Shown here: positions 24,231 through 36,312 of the stretch, one piece after another
How the letters are laid out: each line of letters begins with the position of its first letter
Numbering within the stretch: the stretch's first letter is position 1
NCBI GenBank assembly: GCA_026874595.1
Contig: CM049315.1
Span: 6,012,664 to 6,076,663 of the forward strand
DNA length: 64,000 nucleotides
Origin: Sipunculus nudus
Taxonomy: Eukaryota > Annelida > Sipuncula > Golfingiida > Sipunculidae
Reading direction: 5' to 3'
Notes under the pieces: generated by a model
Seen by the model: the letters and a program-made list of their open reading frames with translations, nothing else
What the model was told of the DNA's origin: nothing
The model's database searches: none
Made by a program: the position numbers and the translations under genes

Positions 24231-25370
24231 ATTGTGTCTATGAAACACCAAATATATAACATCTAAGTATAAGGTTTTAAAAAATTGAGGTATTTACCAG
24301 TCTCAGATATATAATAGTTTTTAGTAAACTCCGAATTAGAGAAGTGGAACTAAAATATGTCATTCTATATATTAATATATTTTATTTTCCAGTATATAAA
24401 TCTTATTCTCTGAATATAAGGAGGAGGATTGCGAACAAGTAGGGGGATATGTACCAACCCCCCTTCCCCCCCCCCCCCCCCCCCCCGACCTGTATTGTTA
24501 TCTTGCTAACAGCAGTTTGCCACCCAAACGTCGATATCCAGGTTCTAGAGACGCAGGGATGTCAGATCAATTTTAAGTTAAGCAGATATACTTGCCATTT
24601 CTTACCGTACTCTTGCAAAATTCGTCTGCCAGTCAAACTGTTATTTTCATAATTTGAGGAAAAAGTTACCACATCTCGTATCAAGAACTGACAATTATTA
24701 CATCTCAAGTAAAGTTAAGTATATTCATGCCGTCTCAATGTATAACCAAATCTTTTCCATCACAAAATTTCTAAAACATCGCTACGGTTAACAACTCTTC
24801 TCGGAAACGGTTAGACTAAACTGCTGTGGCTTTACAACAGGCTCAGATTTAGCCATTGTATGGCCGACGAAGATTAATGAGTTCATATTGCATTATGTTC
24901 AAGTATATCATAATAACTTAAGGTCTTCACGAAAACCGGCTCTTTTTTCTGCATGAATTTTATAGAGAGCCACGTGTTTCTAAAAAAAATTATAAAAGCC
25001 TCCGTTGGGGACCAATCTAGGACACCGGAATGGCGGCGTATGTAACTAACGATCGCTTTTCTCACAAACAATGTGGCAGTGTAAATGAGAGAAGGTATTT
25101 GACAAAATCAGGTCATTTGTTCAAGTATATGTATAACCACAGTACAAGTAAAACACGATTTTTATTTTTTTTTATACTAACAAGCCAATGTTTTTTATAT
25201 AAATTTATTCGCCCCTTTGAACAGCTGTTCACTTAAGAGTGATGTTATGACTCCCAGGCCCGTCAGTTTATTTAAACATCATTATTTTGCTTGTAATGTT
25301 CCGGTCGTGGTTATTTGCTGCCAGGTTATTCGGAAAATGGAGAGAATTTATATAAGTATGGTCAGTCTAC
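22950..25370. other. Non-coding region with two (TA)n tracts
   Basis: No supported gene. (TA)n tracts lie at about 23575-23618 and 24187-24228, and a poly-C run of about 20 bases lies near 24466-24486. A hairpin followed by GAAA near 23490-23520 is discussed as a finding. Confidence 0.4.
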
Positions 25371-25385
25371 CTTCGTGAAACCTAT

Positions 25386-25391
25386 TTTATT
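25386..25391 (-). promoter_or_regulatory. Poly(A) signal of the EF-hand precursor gene
   Basis: AATAAA on the minus strand, inside a candidate 3' UTR exon. That exon begins at 25427 after a good acceptor (GTCATTTTCAG). It would be joined to a 5' splice site (AAG then GTGAGA) at 25518, 11 bases past the stop codon. Confidence 0.55.
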
Positions 25392-25528
25392 CCCACGTGT
25401 TTCACCAAAGCTGCCCCGGTGGGACACCTGAAAATGACAAGTTGTTCATTGTTAGAATATTTAGCAGACAATATGCCGGACTAGCTATCCCTTAAGGAAG
25501 ATATATGCACTTCTCACCTTTAACTCTG

Positions 25529-27789
25529 TCATGATGGCGGTATCACCTCAGTGGTTTCTCCCCCTGCATCTCCGTCGTCTCCTACGGGTTCCTGATCACC
25601 AAATTCCTCCGGGTTTTCTCCGGCCTCATCTTGATTTTCTCCGGCCTCATCCTGGTCTTGTCCGGCCTCATCCTGGTTTTCGTCATCATTGTCGTCATTT
25701 CCGGTGCCAAATAGCTTCTTCTTGTACTCATCGTCATCACCATCGATCTGATAAGGAGCGATCTCGAATTCCTCCCGATCTATCAGCCCGTCTCCTGAAA
25801 AAAGTACATGTAGTGTATTTAATATCTGAATATATGTCACTACATGCGCCTTGTTTTTCTGAGACAAGGGTGTGTCCATTTTGAATAAAACAATGTGAGA
25901 ATTATAAAAATAGAACTAAAAAAAAACAAAAATAAAAGTAATAATGCTAAAAGATTTTGAATTATTACATGTCATTCATCTTAGCTGTCATAATCAAATC
26001 AAAGATTCCCCAGGATATAAAGAATTCTTCGATGAGAAAACATACCGTGGTTTCATTGTAGCATTGAGTGGATATTGGCTCTGGAATGAGGGGAAAATGC
26101 AGCGAAGTTGGTACTTCTCTCATATAATCGTAAGGTACTATTTTGGTAACGTACAACTGATTGTTTAAATAATTTAAAAATTTAATTATAAATGTGAAAC
26201 ATCCATGATGTTTGTTTAGGTTTTATCATGATTATTCCGGTCATTTTAATGTATTTTTACGCCTATTTGTAAAATATTATATAGGAACAGTTGTACCCTG
26301 ACAGAATCAAACAACCAGATTGTAACAAGGGTGTTGAAACTATTTAATTTGTTTGAGCCCAGCACTAGGGTTACGTCATCAGTACCGATACACCTCTGCT
26401 AGCACACCTCGTCCGCGTGGGGATTCTGAGGGAGCATGGACAATTTTCTCAACAGCCAAACCTCAAAATCCGACACAGCTAAGAATAGCCTTTCGTTTAT
26501 ATTCTTCATATGCATGCTAATCAAATGCTAATAATGTATAACTAATTTTGATCAGTCTTTTTTTAAAGAAAAACCTTTCTGTGCATATATATTTCCATGA
26601 ACTGATAGGAATCCAACTATATCTAGTCTTTTCACTACTTGTATATACCTACGCTTATTCAACCATCAGTGCATTGTGGTGGTAAAATAATTACAATCCC
26701 AAAAGGACAGCGTATTAAGCTTGAGAGTAGGCAGATTGTTATTATAAACTGTATTACCATCCCTGTCGGCAATTTCGAAAGCTAGCTTGGTTCCTCTGTC
26801 CGTCACCTTGACTTTCAGCGCGGAGGCGAATTCGTCAATGGTGATGTAGTTGTTGCCATCGAGATCGTACGCCTCAAAGCTTGCCGGGAATGGTTGGACA
26901 GCCTTTAGGTAAAAAGAAACCAGTGGTAGGTTTAAAGAGCAACAATATACTATCACAAATATTAGTACTAAGTAAATGGTTTACAACAAGGTACTCTTGT
27001 ATAACTGCATGATTACAATATATTATATATTATATTATAAAAGCTACTCTAATTTATACTTCCAAATCGATATTACTGATCTCGCCCTTTTGATATTCTG
27101 GTTCATCTTATTTGTTGCAATTTGTCCTCGTTGAATCTGTTTGGTTTACCTTTAACGGTCAATTAAGTGGACACCCATGTTATAAACACACAAAAACCCC
27201 TGTGCACGTATGGACCGAGCCCGTTTTGGCTTATTTTTATTGGAGATCTTTATTTAATTCTTCTTACCTGATTTATTCAAGCTAACACTTTACAGCCGTA
27301 TGTTCATTTCATAATAAAATGATAATACATATATTTAAAAAATGCAGTCCGAATGATGGCCTCTACATTCGAATGCAAATGCTTAAATTTCAAATCCACA
27401 TGAATATGTCTGTGCATTGGAACGGAAACCCGATGAATAAAACATATTTTCCATGAAAATGAGCACTGCGTGTAACGTAATTCAGCGTTTTCACCTTTTC
27501 TGATAAGGCATTTTACTTTAAAAAATTGAGCCAAATTTCTTTGTTGACATATTAGACCCGAACAGTCAGTGCCAATCGTCGCCAAAAGATGTTATAAGTG
27601 GTGCAGTTATAAACGCCAACAATAAATGGCACATACTTCTCGTTTTCTTCTGAAGCCGCACCGAATTCCACAATAGGTTCTTCCTCCAGAATACCAACAC
27701 ATGAAGCGGCAGCTCCGCCACCAGGAAGCCTCCACGTCATTCATCAACATGGCGACGACAACAAGCGTTACCAGGCAACCCAGCTTCAT
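25529..27789 (-). CDS. Secreted cationic Cys-peptide / EF-hand precursor, 187 aa
   Basis: Three coding exons on the minus strand: 27789-27637, 26902-26758 and 25794-25529, with introns of phase 0 and phase 1 and GT-AG borders (GTATGT/CCTAAAG; GTAATA/TTTTTTCAG). The phases join without a shift. Residues 1-21 form a signal peptide (cleavage after VEA). Residues 22-50 form a basic, Trp/Tyr/Arg-rich module with four cysteines (27, 31, 40, 44; C-x3-C-x8-C-x3-C around a SGGR turn) ending in RRKR, a furin-type site. Residues 52-110 form an EF-hand pair. Loop 1 is DLDGNNYITIDE (64-75). Loop 2 is DRDGDGLIDREE (97-108), completed only by splicing. Residues 117-187 are a strongly acidic tail with four heptads (DEAGENQ-like, 139-166). 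I infer a secreted antimicrobial-type precursor whose acidic calcium-binding part accompanies a cationic peptide. A calcium-binding extracellular or shell-matrix protein is the alternative. I recall no family with exactly this layout. Confidence 0.82.
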
Positions 27790-28620
27790 GATTCTAAATC
27801 AAACAAACTTATTCTGAGAATTCATGTCTATGGACTCAAATTATGAAAATAATACAAACATATAATTTCATAAAATGTCCTCGAGTGATATACCAGTTCT
27901 GAAACTAAATGTGAACATGGTGATGCATAGCCCATACATGTTTACGTGGTTAGATAAACTGATTTTCAATGAGTATGATCTTTCTTCCCCTCGACAACAT
28001 CCCCCCCCCCTTCCTCCCTCAATTATCTGTTTTAAAATCGCGGCTTCGTTTAATTCTCTATAGAAAACAGCTATCAGGCCTGTGTTGACATATGGCGCTT
28101 AAGCGATATTTGTCAGTAAACAATCTTTAGAAAAATACAGAAACGTTACAGTAACAACTACTAAAAGTTGGTATTGGTTTACACAAATATTGAAAAAAAA
28201 CTCTCCGATTCTGAAAGCTTTGATTGTAAGTAGGATACAAACAATTGCTGAATTGAATGGTCTTGTTTTAACTCGCGCCGTCTTTATTAATACTAGTAAT
28301 TCTTGCGCAAGGTCTTTTATACATATTAAATAAATATGCATGTTTGAGGCAAGCTGAGTGGCCATACCGATCTCATTGCAAGATCAAAAGTAACGTGTTG
28401 GAAATATGGTATCAGTTTCCTTTTAGATATATTTTTGAGAAGGGGTACTCACAAAGGGTAAAAAAGTAATTAAAAAATGATGTCAATAATGGAATGTCTG
28501 ACACCGTTCTGCAGTTATTCGTCAGTCACTACCCTTATGATAAATAGGTTTTTGTTTTTATTATTTATATATTATATTTGATCATGTTTTATGTATTCTT
28601 CTTCTGAAGGCTGAATAAAC

Positions 28621-28662
<42 letters not shown>
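28621..28662. repeat. (TTA)n microsatellite
   Basis: About 13 TTA units inside the first intron of the EF-hand precursor gene. Confidence 0.95.
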
Positions 28663-28663
<1 letters not shown>

Positions 28664-28784
28664 TTTATTATTGTAGGTGTGAGAGTGAACGTGTGTGTTT
28701 CGTTGTCACAATTACCTGCAATGTTTGTATATTTAAAATATATGTGTCCATGCGCGTGTATATATGTCAGCCTCTTTTGCTCAC

Positions 28785-28840
28785 CTTAGATTCCTAGATC
28801 TCTGATCGTGCAGCTCTGGATAACAGAAGAGTTGTCCGGC
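28785..28840 (-). other. Candidate 5' UTR exon of the EF-hand precursor gene
   Basis: About 30 bases below the TATA box, a non-coding exon would run to ATCTAAG at 28785, followed by a consensus donor GTGAGC. It joins to an acceptor (GTTTGATTTAG) at 27794, four bases before the ATG at 27789. The transcription start is estimated, not seen. Confidence 0.6.
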
Positions 28841-28860
28841 GAATCAGGAAGCCGGCCCAG

Positions 28861-28870
28861 CCTTTATATA
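28861..28870 (-). promoter_or_regulatory. TATA box of the EF-hand precursor gene
   Basis: TATATAAAGG on the minus strand, correctly placed upstream of the UTR exon that ends in a consensus donor. About 55-130 bases further upstream lies a pair of direct repeats (CTGGTATTTGCCATTTA and CTGGTATTTTCCATTTA), followed by an inverted copy (ATGGATGAAAATACC). These are possible factor-binding sites. Confidence 0.65.
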
Positions 28871-29399
28871 GAGCTCAATACTCGGAAGACATCCTGGTCA
28901 GGTATGCCTTATTAGCATCTGAATAGGCTGGTATTTGCCATTTACCTGGTATTTTCCATTTATGGATGAAAATACCTGGAAACCATTAATCATGCTGTTT
29001 ATCTTTCAAGGTTGGCTGATTTTGTTTTTCACATGAACACATCATCGACGTTTTATTCCATATATCCTTTCTAAACCCATAACGTCAGCTGTTTTTGTCT
29101 CATTTCCCCATCATGCCTGGACATCAGGTGATATAGAAGTCTCTCTCATGCCTCTTAATACCTGGCGAATGAATAAACAGACATACATGTTTTGCCTTAG
29201 TGTAACATAAAACACGCACTTTGATGAACCGCTTTACATCTCCTTTTGAGGATGTTCACTTTCTAAGCAGCTACTATACACGACAGTTAAAGCTCGCTGA
29301 TGTAGAACTTATTAGGTAGGATTTTTCCTGTTATTTCTAGTACTTAAAATATTAAATTATCTCTTGATGATATATATATGTGATAAATTCCAAAGAACA

Positions 29400-31268
29400 T
29401 TATCCTGTTCTGGCACAGATGAGTTCCTCGAAACATCAACTCCCTAAACATGAGGTAACATACAGGAAGATAAAGTCTATCACAGAATCTATGTTGACAG
29501 AGGCAATATAATCCTCCTTTTTGGTACCCAAGCCCATTGAAGATGTAACATTAGATGCTTTGGTGAACCTATATAATACTGAACTCAAAGAAATCATAGA
29601 TAGACTTGCTCAAGGAAAGACCAGGACTATCACCAAACGGCCAGAGGCACCTTGGTAGAACACAGTCATTCTTAAAGCCAAACAGCACAGAAGACAGAAC
29701 GAGAGACTTTAGAGAAAAACCAATGTCACTGTTCACAGAGAAATCTATATGGATAAACGGACTAAAGTATACAAATTGATTGAAAATTCAAAGTCAAACT
29801 ACCACAAGTCTACCGTAATTGAACACAAAGGGGACTCTAAGACATTATTTAAGATAGTGAACTCATTACTCGTTGTTCCCAGTGACAACCTTACTTCTGA
29901 TATATCGTAGAATTAACTGAGAGATTCAGTGAATATTTTGTTAAAAGAAATTACCGTTATAAGGACTTCAAATTATTTTGACTTAATAGTATCACGGTTG
30001 AGGTTGAGCTATCATCTAAGAATTCGATACTTAGTGAGTTTCAGTTTGCGACAGAAGCTCATGTTGCCAAATATACACCGTTGCTTGTAAAAGCTGGGAC
30101 TTCGACCTATTGCCTACTGATATCTTTAAGAAGGTAACTCGCTTGCTTTGTCCATTGGAATTGAAATCATTAACAAGTCATTAGCTAGTGGGGAATTTCC
30201 AGAGGATTACAAGTAGCATTAGAAAATGTTCTGATCAAGAAATGTAATTTAGATCCAGCAATTTTTACGAACTATTGACTGTTTCAAATTTGTCATTTGT
30301 AGTAAAGGTTCTGAAAAAAGTGGTGGCTTTACAGATTCGTAGTTATTTGGAGGATAATGACTTGTTTGAACCATATCAATCTGCAGACAGAAAAGGACAC
30401 AGTACAGAGACAGCCTTAGTACGTATTCACAATGATATACTCTGCGCCTTTGGTCAAAATAAGGCAGTTTTGTTAATTCCGTTAGATCTCTCTGCAGCTT
30501 TTGATACAACTGATCATGATTGTATGATAAGAATACTGCAGCAACTTGGATATACAGACACTGTTTTGAAATGGTTTTCGTCATATCTGAGAAATAGTTC
30601 CCAAATTGCGAAGATAAAGGACAATAACTCTAAAGTAAAACAATTGAATTTTGGGAAAAGCACAAGGCGCGGTCCTTCGACCTATTTTATTTACAATATA
30701 TACATAATACTTTAGTTCCATTCTAAATTTGATCAACTATCATTTTTATGCAGATGATACACAGTTATATGTTACATTCAAATATCGTGAACATGACAGT
30801 ACCATTCACCAGATATAAGTTTGTGTTTCCACTGTACAAAAGTGGATGACCCAGCATCAATTGAAAATGAATGATGAAAAAAAAAAAAACAGAAGCCATA
30901 TTTATTGCACAATAACATTTGTTGAGAGAAACTGGTTTACCCACACTTCACATTTGCTCTCATCAAATTACACCATCACCGATAGTGAGAAATATTGGTG
31001 TTATTTTTATTCACATGCATCCATGGAAGTCCATGAAATGGCAGTCTGCAAGGCTTTTAATATACTTATTCGTTATATTAGTAAAATAAGAAAGTTTGTG
31101 AACAGAGAGTCTTTGGTGCAAATAGTTTGTTCTTTTCTTATTTCTTAATTAGATTATTGCAATGCACTCTTGTATGAGATTTCCTCATCATTAACAAATC
31201 GACTTCAAAGTATACAGAATGCTGTGGCGAGGATTATTACGGGTGCTCCAAAATCAGACCATATTACA
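29400..31268 (+). pseudogene. Decayed CR1/L2-type LINE, main part
   Basis: This is the 5'-truncated body of a non-LTR retrotransposon. The linker before the reverse transcriptase is readable (for example APW.NTVILKAKQHRRQ and VHREIYMDKRTKVYKLI near 29650-29780). The RT core spans about 30270-30720: FEPYQSADRKGHSTETALVR, then LDLSAAFDTTDHDCMIRILQ, then LKWFSSYLRN. The catalytic FYADDTQLY box lies near 30745, followed by thumb-region text (SFLIS.LDYCNALLY; RLQSIQNAVARIITG). Several stops and frameshifts separate these pieces, so it is dead. It stops at 31268 where a DNA element is inserted and resumes at 32303. CR1/L2-like is inferred from the RT motifs. Confidence 0.88.
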
Positions 31269-31629
31269 TAGGGCTATATCAATATATCGATATATCGATA
31301 CGAATCGATACACGACGTCGATACGATAACCGAATTGCGTTGCATGTTGTATTGGTCGTATCGATTGATTGCTAATGAATAGAGATATAACTCTTACTTA
31401 AAATATAACTATAACAATTTATAAATCTAAATGCACTGTATATTTGTTGCTTTGGCTTATATGACTTTTTAATAAATGTACATGTATATACGCATGCAGT
31501 ACTTTCATGACAAGCAGGCGCATGTGAGCGACAATTGGAGAATGATATTGACGTTCCCTCTTTATTAATGAAATCGATATTCACATTACATATTGCTACT
31601 AGGAACAAGGTACATTCACGTATATATCA

Positions 31630-31694
<65 letters not shown>

Positions 31695-32302
31695 CTGTGA
31701 CCTGAGCAAGGCAACTTATTCGCATTATGATACGTCATTTTATCTTTAATTTTTTATCTACGCAGCCGGGAGTTCCAAGCAACCTATTTACGCAGCCGGT
31801 CATAGGTTGCTTGGAACTCCCGCGTTCGACATCTGATGTCAAATAAATGGTTAAAGCCTTGGTACAAATCCTGTACAAACAGGAGAGTGACTAATAGGAT
31901 TCATGTTCACAGAAATATACAAACCTGTGTAATTACATAAAAAACAGCCTATGATCTTCAAAACCAAATGCAATAAAACAGTTTTGTGCAGGGGGGGGGG
32001 GGGGTTGCTAAGGGCTCAAAGAAGATCGAAATTTTGGTAGTCTTGATTTGATAGATTTTAATAATTAAAATCAACTGGTATGTTTATAAATTTAATATCA
32101 AGCTTAAGCTACTTAAATGCATAGCATACTAATATGTTGTATGTTAAATTAAAAAGAAAACATATAAAAACAAGAAACAAAGCTTTTATTAAGAAATGAT
32201 ATACAAAGATAAATGAAACGTATCGTCAATACGTATCGGTATCGAATTAATTGTATCGCAATACGTATTGTACCGGAAGAGGCGGACCGATACCCAGCCC
32301 TA
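31269..32302. mobile_element. Non-autonomous hAT-like element inserted in the LINE
   Basis: It starts TAGGGCTATATCAATATATC and ends GATACCCAGCCCTA, giving inverted ends TAGGGCT plus a diverged TATCG-rich region. It is flanked by a perfect 8-bp direct repeat, ATATTACA (31261-31268 and 32303-32310). An 8-bp duplication is the hallmark of hAT elements. Removing the element restores continuous LINE homology. No transposase frame is present. It contains a (TA)n tract (31634-31688), a perfect 21-bp inverted repeat (31767-31787 and 31802-31822) and a poly-G run. Confidence 0.82.
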
Positions 32303-32950
32303 ATATTACACCAATTTTATATTCTATGCATTGGCTGCCCGTTGTGCAAAGGTAAAAATTTAAAATGTTAATTCTTGTGTATAAGGCAAATATAAATAAT
32401 TTAGCTCCTCATACCTGCAAGACCTTATTCACAGTTATACTCCAACAAGAAGCCTTCGTTCAGCAGCTAAAACCCTACTGATAGTGCCTTTTGCCTAATT
32501 GCTCTGTGTACAAAATGGGCATTCAGTGTTGTTGACCCGAAACTGTGGAATGACCTACCAGATACTCTAAGAGAAGCCACCTGTCTCTCATAATTTAAAG
32601 TATATTAAAAACATATTTGTTCATGGAATAGTTTTATGACTAGTCATTTTCGTACGATATCTTATATATTGAAAGTGGAATGTTTGAACATTTTTGTGGA
32701 ATTATGATGGTTTTAATAGATAATTGAAATATTGATTTTTATGTGTCTTATTTAATACGATAAACTTCTGAATGTAATCTTTTAGTCAATAGGATTTATA
32801 TCTTTTTAATAATATGTTTAATGATTGCTGATTTTATTCTAATCATGTAACAGCGTTTTAAAGTATGTGTCATCATGGATTTTACGCTTCACAAAAGTAA
32901 TTATTAATTGTTATTATTATTAATAAGTAATTTAGATATTGACTAGAACT
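32303..32950 (+). pseudogene. LINE 3' part, resumed after the insertion
   Basis: Continues with the conserved 3' domain of the same LINE (SMHWLPVVQR, then VDPKLWNDLPDTLREATCLS up to about 32590). An AT-rich 3' UTR follows, ending in short TTATTA/TAATAA repeats near 32900-32935. The text is broken by frameshifts. Confidence 0.75.
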
Positions 32951-33649
32951 CTGAAGGAAATATTCACCTGAAGTCAAATATTAAAAAAAAAATCAGTAAA
33001 AAGGTCGATACGTTTATAGTTAACTGATTAATTTCAGCTCTTTAAAAAAATTTAAATATTTCATAAAGATCTTTCTATATACAACTAACACTTGGTACTT
33101 TCAGCGATTGATTATAATGATAAATTATACGTGGTTTTGGTACCAAAATTGTAATGTAAATATGGAACGATTCGTGAAAGAATTTTTGATGGCGGTTCTT
33201 AGTGGTTTGTTGTATAGAAGGGGGTGTACAAGATTGGCACTTTCCTATCAGAAAGTACCCCACTTGTTACCATAGGCCAGCCAGCCTTCTATCAAACACG
33301 CTTGAAACCACTGTTTCGATCCTTTCTGAGAGACCTAGGAGTTTATAGGAGTCGGAGCTCCAGTCTCATATAAACTCCTCGGAGAGACCGACTGCGCTTT
33401 TCACAGTCTGTCACGTCCAGTCACCTGGTGACGTAATCACTAAACACGTCTGATATCACAAACCTGCGCTCTCCTTATAATATATTATATGACATTGGGT
33501 GTTCGAGCACGGACCAAAACCTGTCACAGTTTGTGTGTGTTTGTGTGTAGGGGTATGTGTATGACCATGCATTTCTCTGGTATTTAGTCCAATGCTGTCG
33601 GCTTAGCTGAGTAAGAGATCTCGAGTAAGAGCCATTATATATTGCCTCT

Positions 33650-33696
<47 letters not shown>

Positions 33697-36129
33697 TGAT
33701 GATACAACGGTGTATTAGTGCGTTGTGCATTCACCTGTTTTGAGTTGTTACTACCTGGATAGACAAAGCCCCATGTATTCAATTTATAATAAGGTTCGGT
33801 ATATATGTTGAACTTAGTTTTATTCTTGGAAATGATGGCACGTTCACTCAATAAACCTAAAATTAAGTGTTCTCTGTACCAGTATATTCGGACCAGGTTG
33901 GCGTGGTATTTACATGGATACAATAATGCTTCTGTCAGGTAAAAGCCTACACATATGTCATAAAGACATTTACAACTAATGCATGCGCATAAAACGGTTC
34001 ATTAAACCGTACACCATTCAGATGTAAGATTATAAGACAATCTAAAACTATGACTCACAGCCACACAAACTTAAAAACGACTTTACAGAACTACAACGTC
34101 CATGCTTAAAAGTCCCTTCAAATGCAACCAGGGTCTATTCGTTTTAAAAAGTAATGGTTTCCTTTAACATTTACTAAATATGATAAATTCATTTATATGA
34201 TACAAGAGAATGATTTTAAGTAACAATAAATAATATTATAATCAGGGATGGATCCGTAACTTTTATGGGGGGATGGTTTAAAGTAAAGTTTAATGGTGAA
34301 ACCTTTTTGAGAATGTAGATTAGTAACCATATATCGAGGTCAAAGGAGTGAAGTGTGACAAACAAAGACGCAAAAAGACTGCACATATATTACGTCGAAA
34401 CAAGAAATATGGCCATGCAGTGAGCGGCTTTAAAAGACAGATGTACAGCTGCCTTTATTAAGGGGGCCACTACTATAAAAAAAGGAACCCATGGGTAACT
34501 GTGCTCTGCTGAAGTTGACCCTTAATGTAAAAATCTAAAATAATATCAAATGGAGATAAAGTCTGATTAGAAGAGGTAATATAGGCCATGGTTTTGTTGA
34601 TATGATTGAAGTTGCAAATAATATGTTGGGATCTGTTCCTAATGGTGAAACTAAAGCATGTAAGTAGTTTGCGAATATATGATCTATACTATTACCATGA
34701 TTAATTGGATAATGTTGAGAGTAAAAACACCTCTGTACCTCTGTATATATTTTCTTTATTTAGCAAAATTTAAGGCAGTTGTAATCAACTATTGTCCCCA
34801 GAACTCAGGTGGAAGGACTCAATGGTCAGGGGGTGGGGGGAAGAATGACGTCGGGAGTTGCAACACCCCTGCATATACATACAGAATATGAAACTGAACT
34901 CAACTGTGCTTACAAGAGAAAAAGTTTATTCATAATTATTAAATATTTAAAAATAGGCAGAGAGATGGAAAAACAAACCAAATCACTTTAATTCCAATTC
35001 TTTTGAGGCAGAAAAAATAATGAACAAATGTTTGCATAAGATCCTCATTTTTTATGACATCATTTTTCAATATATAAATTTTACTATACATTTACACTAT
35101 AACACATATTTCTGAATAATTAATTTGATTCACAATTCTAAACTGCATCAACATTTGTGGCTAATTTGGTCAGGTAACATCACATTTTGTACACAGATGT
35201 ATTTATTTTGTTTTATATAATATATTTTTTTTTTAATTTGCAAAAAAGTAAATATCTGAAAATAAAACTTGATTAAGAATTTACAATTAAAAATTGCTCC
35301 TTTATTTATCGATGATTTGGCTCATATATTATCAAATTATGCCTACAGATGGGTTAAATTATAATTCAATTATTTAAAAGGAAATTAATTTCTTTAAAAA
35401 TGCTACATTACCACGACATGGCATATTCTGGATTACTCCTTAAATTATTATTTCAAAAAACGTTTTGTACATTGAAGTAGCCTAATTTTTTAGCATTTAT
35501 TTTTAAATTTCAGAATTTAGCAGAATAAATCCTTATGTGTATCTGCTGTGAAATTCAATATATTTACAGTGTAAAGACGTGGCATGGCCAAAGTTAGACA
35601 AAATTTAAGGTATTGATTTTATATTTATGCTAATAACTTTAAAAAATTACGCATTCAAATCTAATCTTAGATATAAAATTGAATCTTGATTAAATAAACT
35701 TATAATCCTGAAGAAAATGTCTTTAGCTTCAACAATTATCATGTTATATATCTTTTCTGATTTTTTACAAAGTGCATTATGTTTGAGCCCACAACTTTTA
35801 TAAATTACGTAATACTGACCCAGTTTCTAGCATGTACATAGGAACTATATAGGGAATATTTATGGTAAATATAAAGAAAACAGATAAGTGGTAAGTGGTA
35901 AGTGTGATAATAGGTATTTTATCAAAGGAACGAAGTCGCATTGACCCAGTTTTCGGTTTGTTTGGAGGTCATGGGGACATCTAAAAGAAAGCCGAATTTT
36001 TAATTCGTATGTCTAACGGTTTCAAAACGTGCCAGTCTAACGGACAGATGGAGGGAGAGCCTGACAGTACAACAATGGACCATAACTGATGCTCAGAGAA
36101 CTTATATTCAACTGAACTAAAAATTTTAG
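32951..36129. other. AT-rich non-coding region
   Basis: No supported gene. It contains a (GA)n tract (about 33652-33693). It also contains one end of a CAGGGATGGATCCGTAAC-type element near 34245, related to the MITE at 22115. Confidence 0.4.
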
Positions 36130-36312
36130 ATAAAATGATACCAGGGGGTGAGCAAGGGGGTGATGGTCGATGTAATTATTACCCCACTATTCAGAAAAAA
36201 AATTGCAAATAAAATGTTTTAATACATCGAATTATAGCCTTTGCTTCCAACTCCCCCCCCCCCACCCCCCCCCCCACCACCAACCTGGAAGATAAATTGA
36301 CGCCCCCGAATG
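36130..36312 (-). mobile_element. GGGGCGTC-ended MITE, copy 3
   Basis: The minus strand starts CGGGGGCGTCAATTTATC and continues through C/G runs to CTGAATAGTGGGGTAATAAT. This matches the plan of the copies at 2941, 13060 and 44763. Confidence 0.5.
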
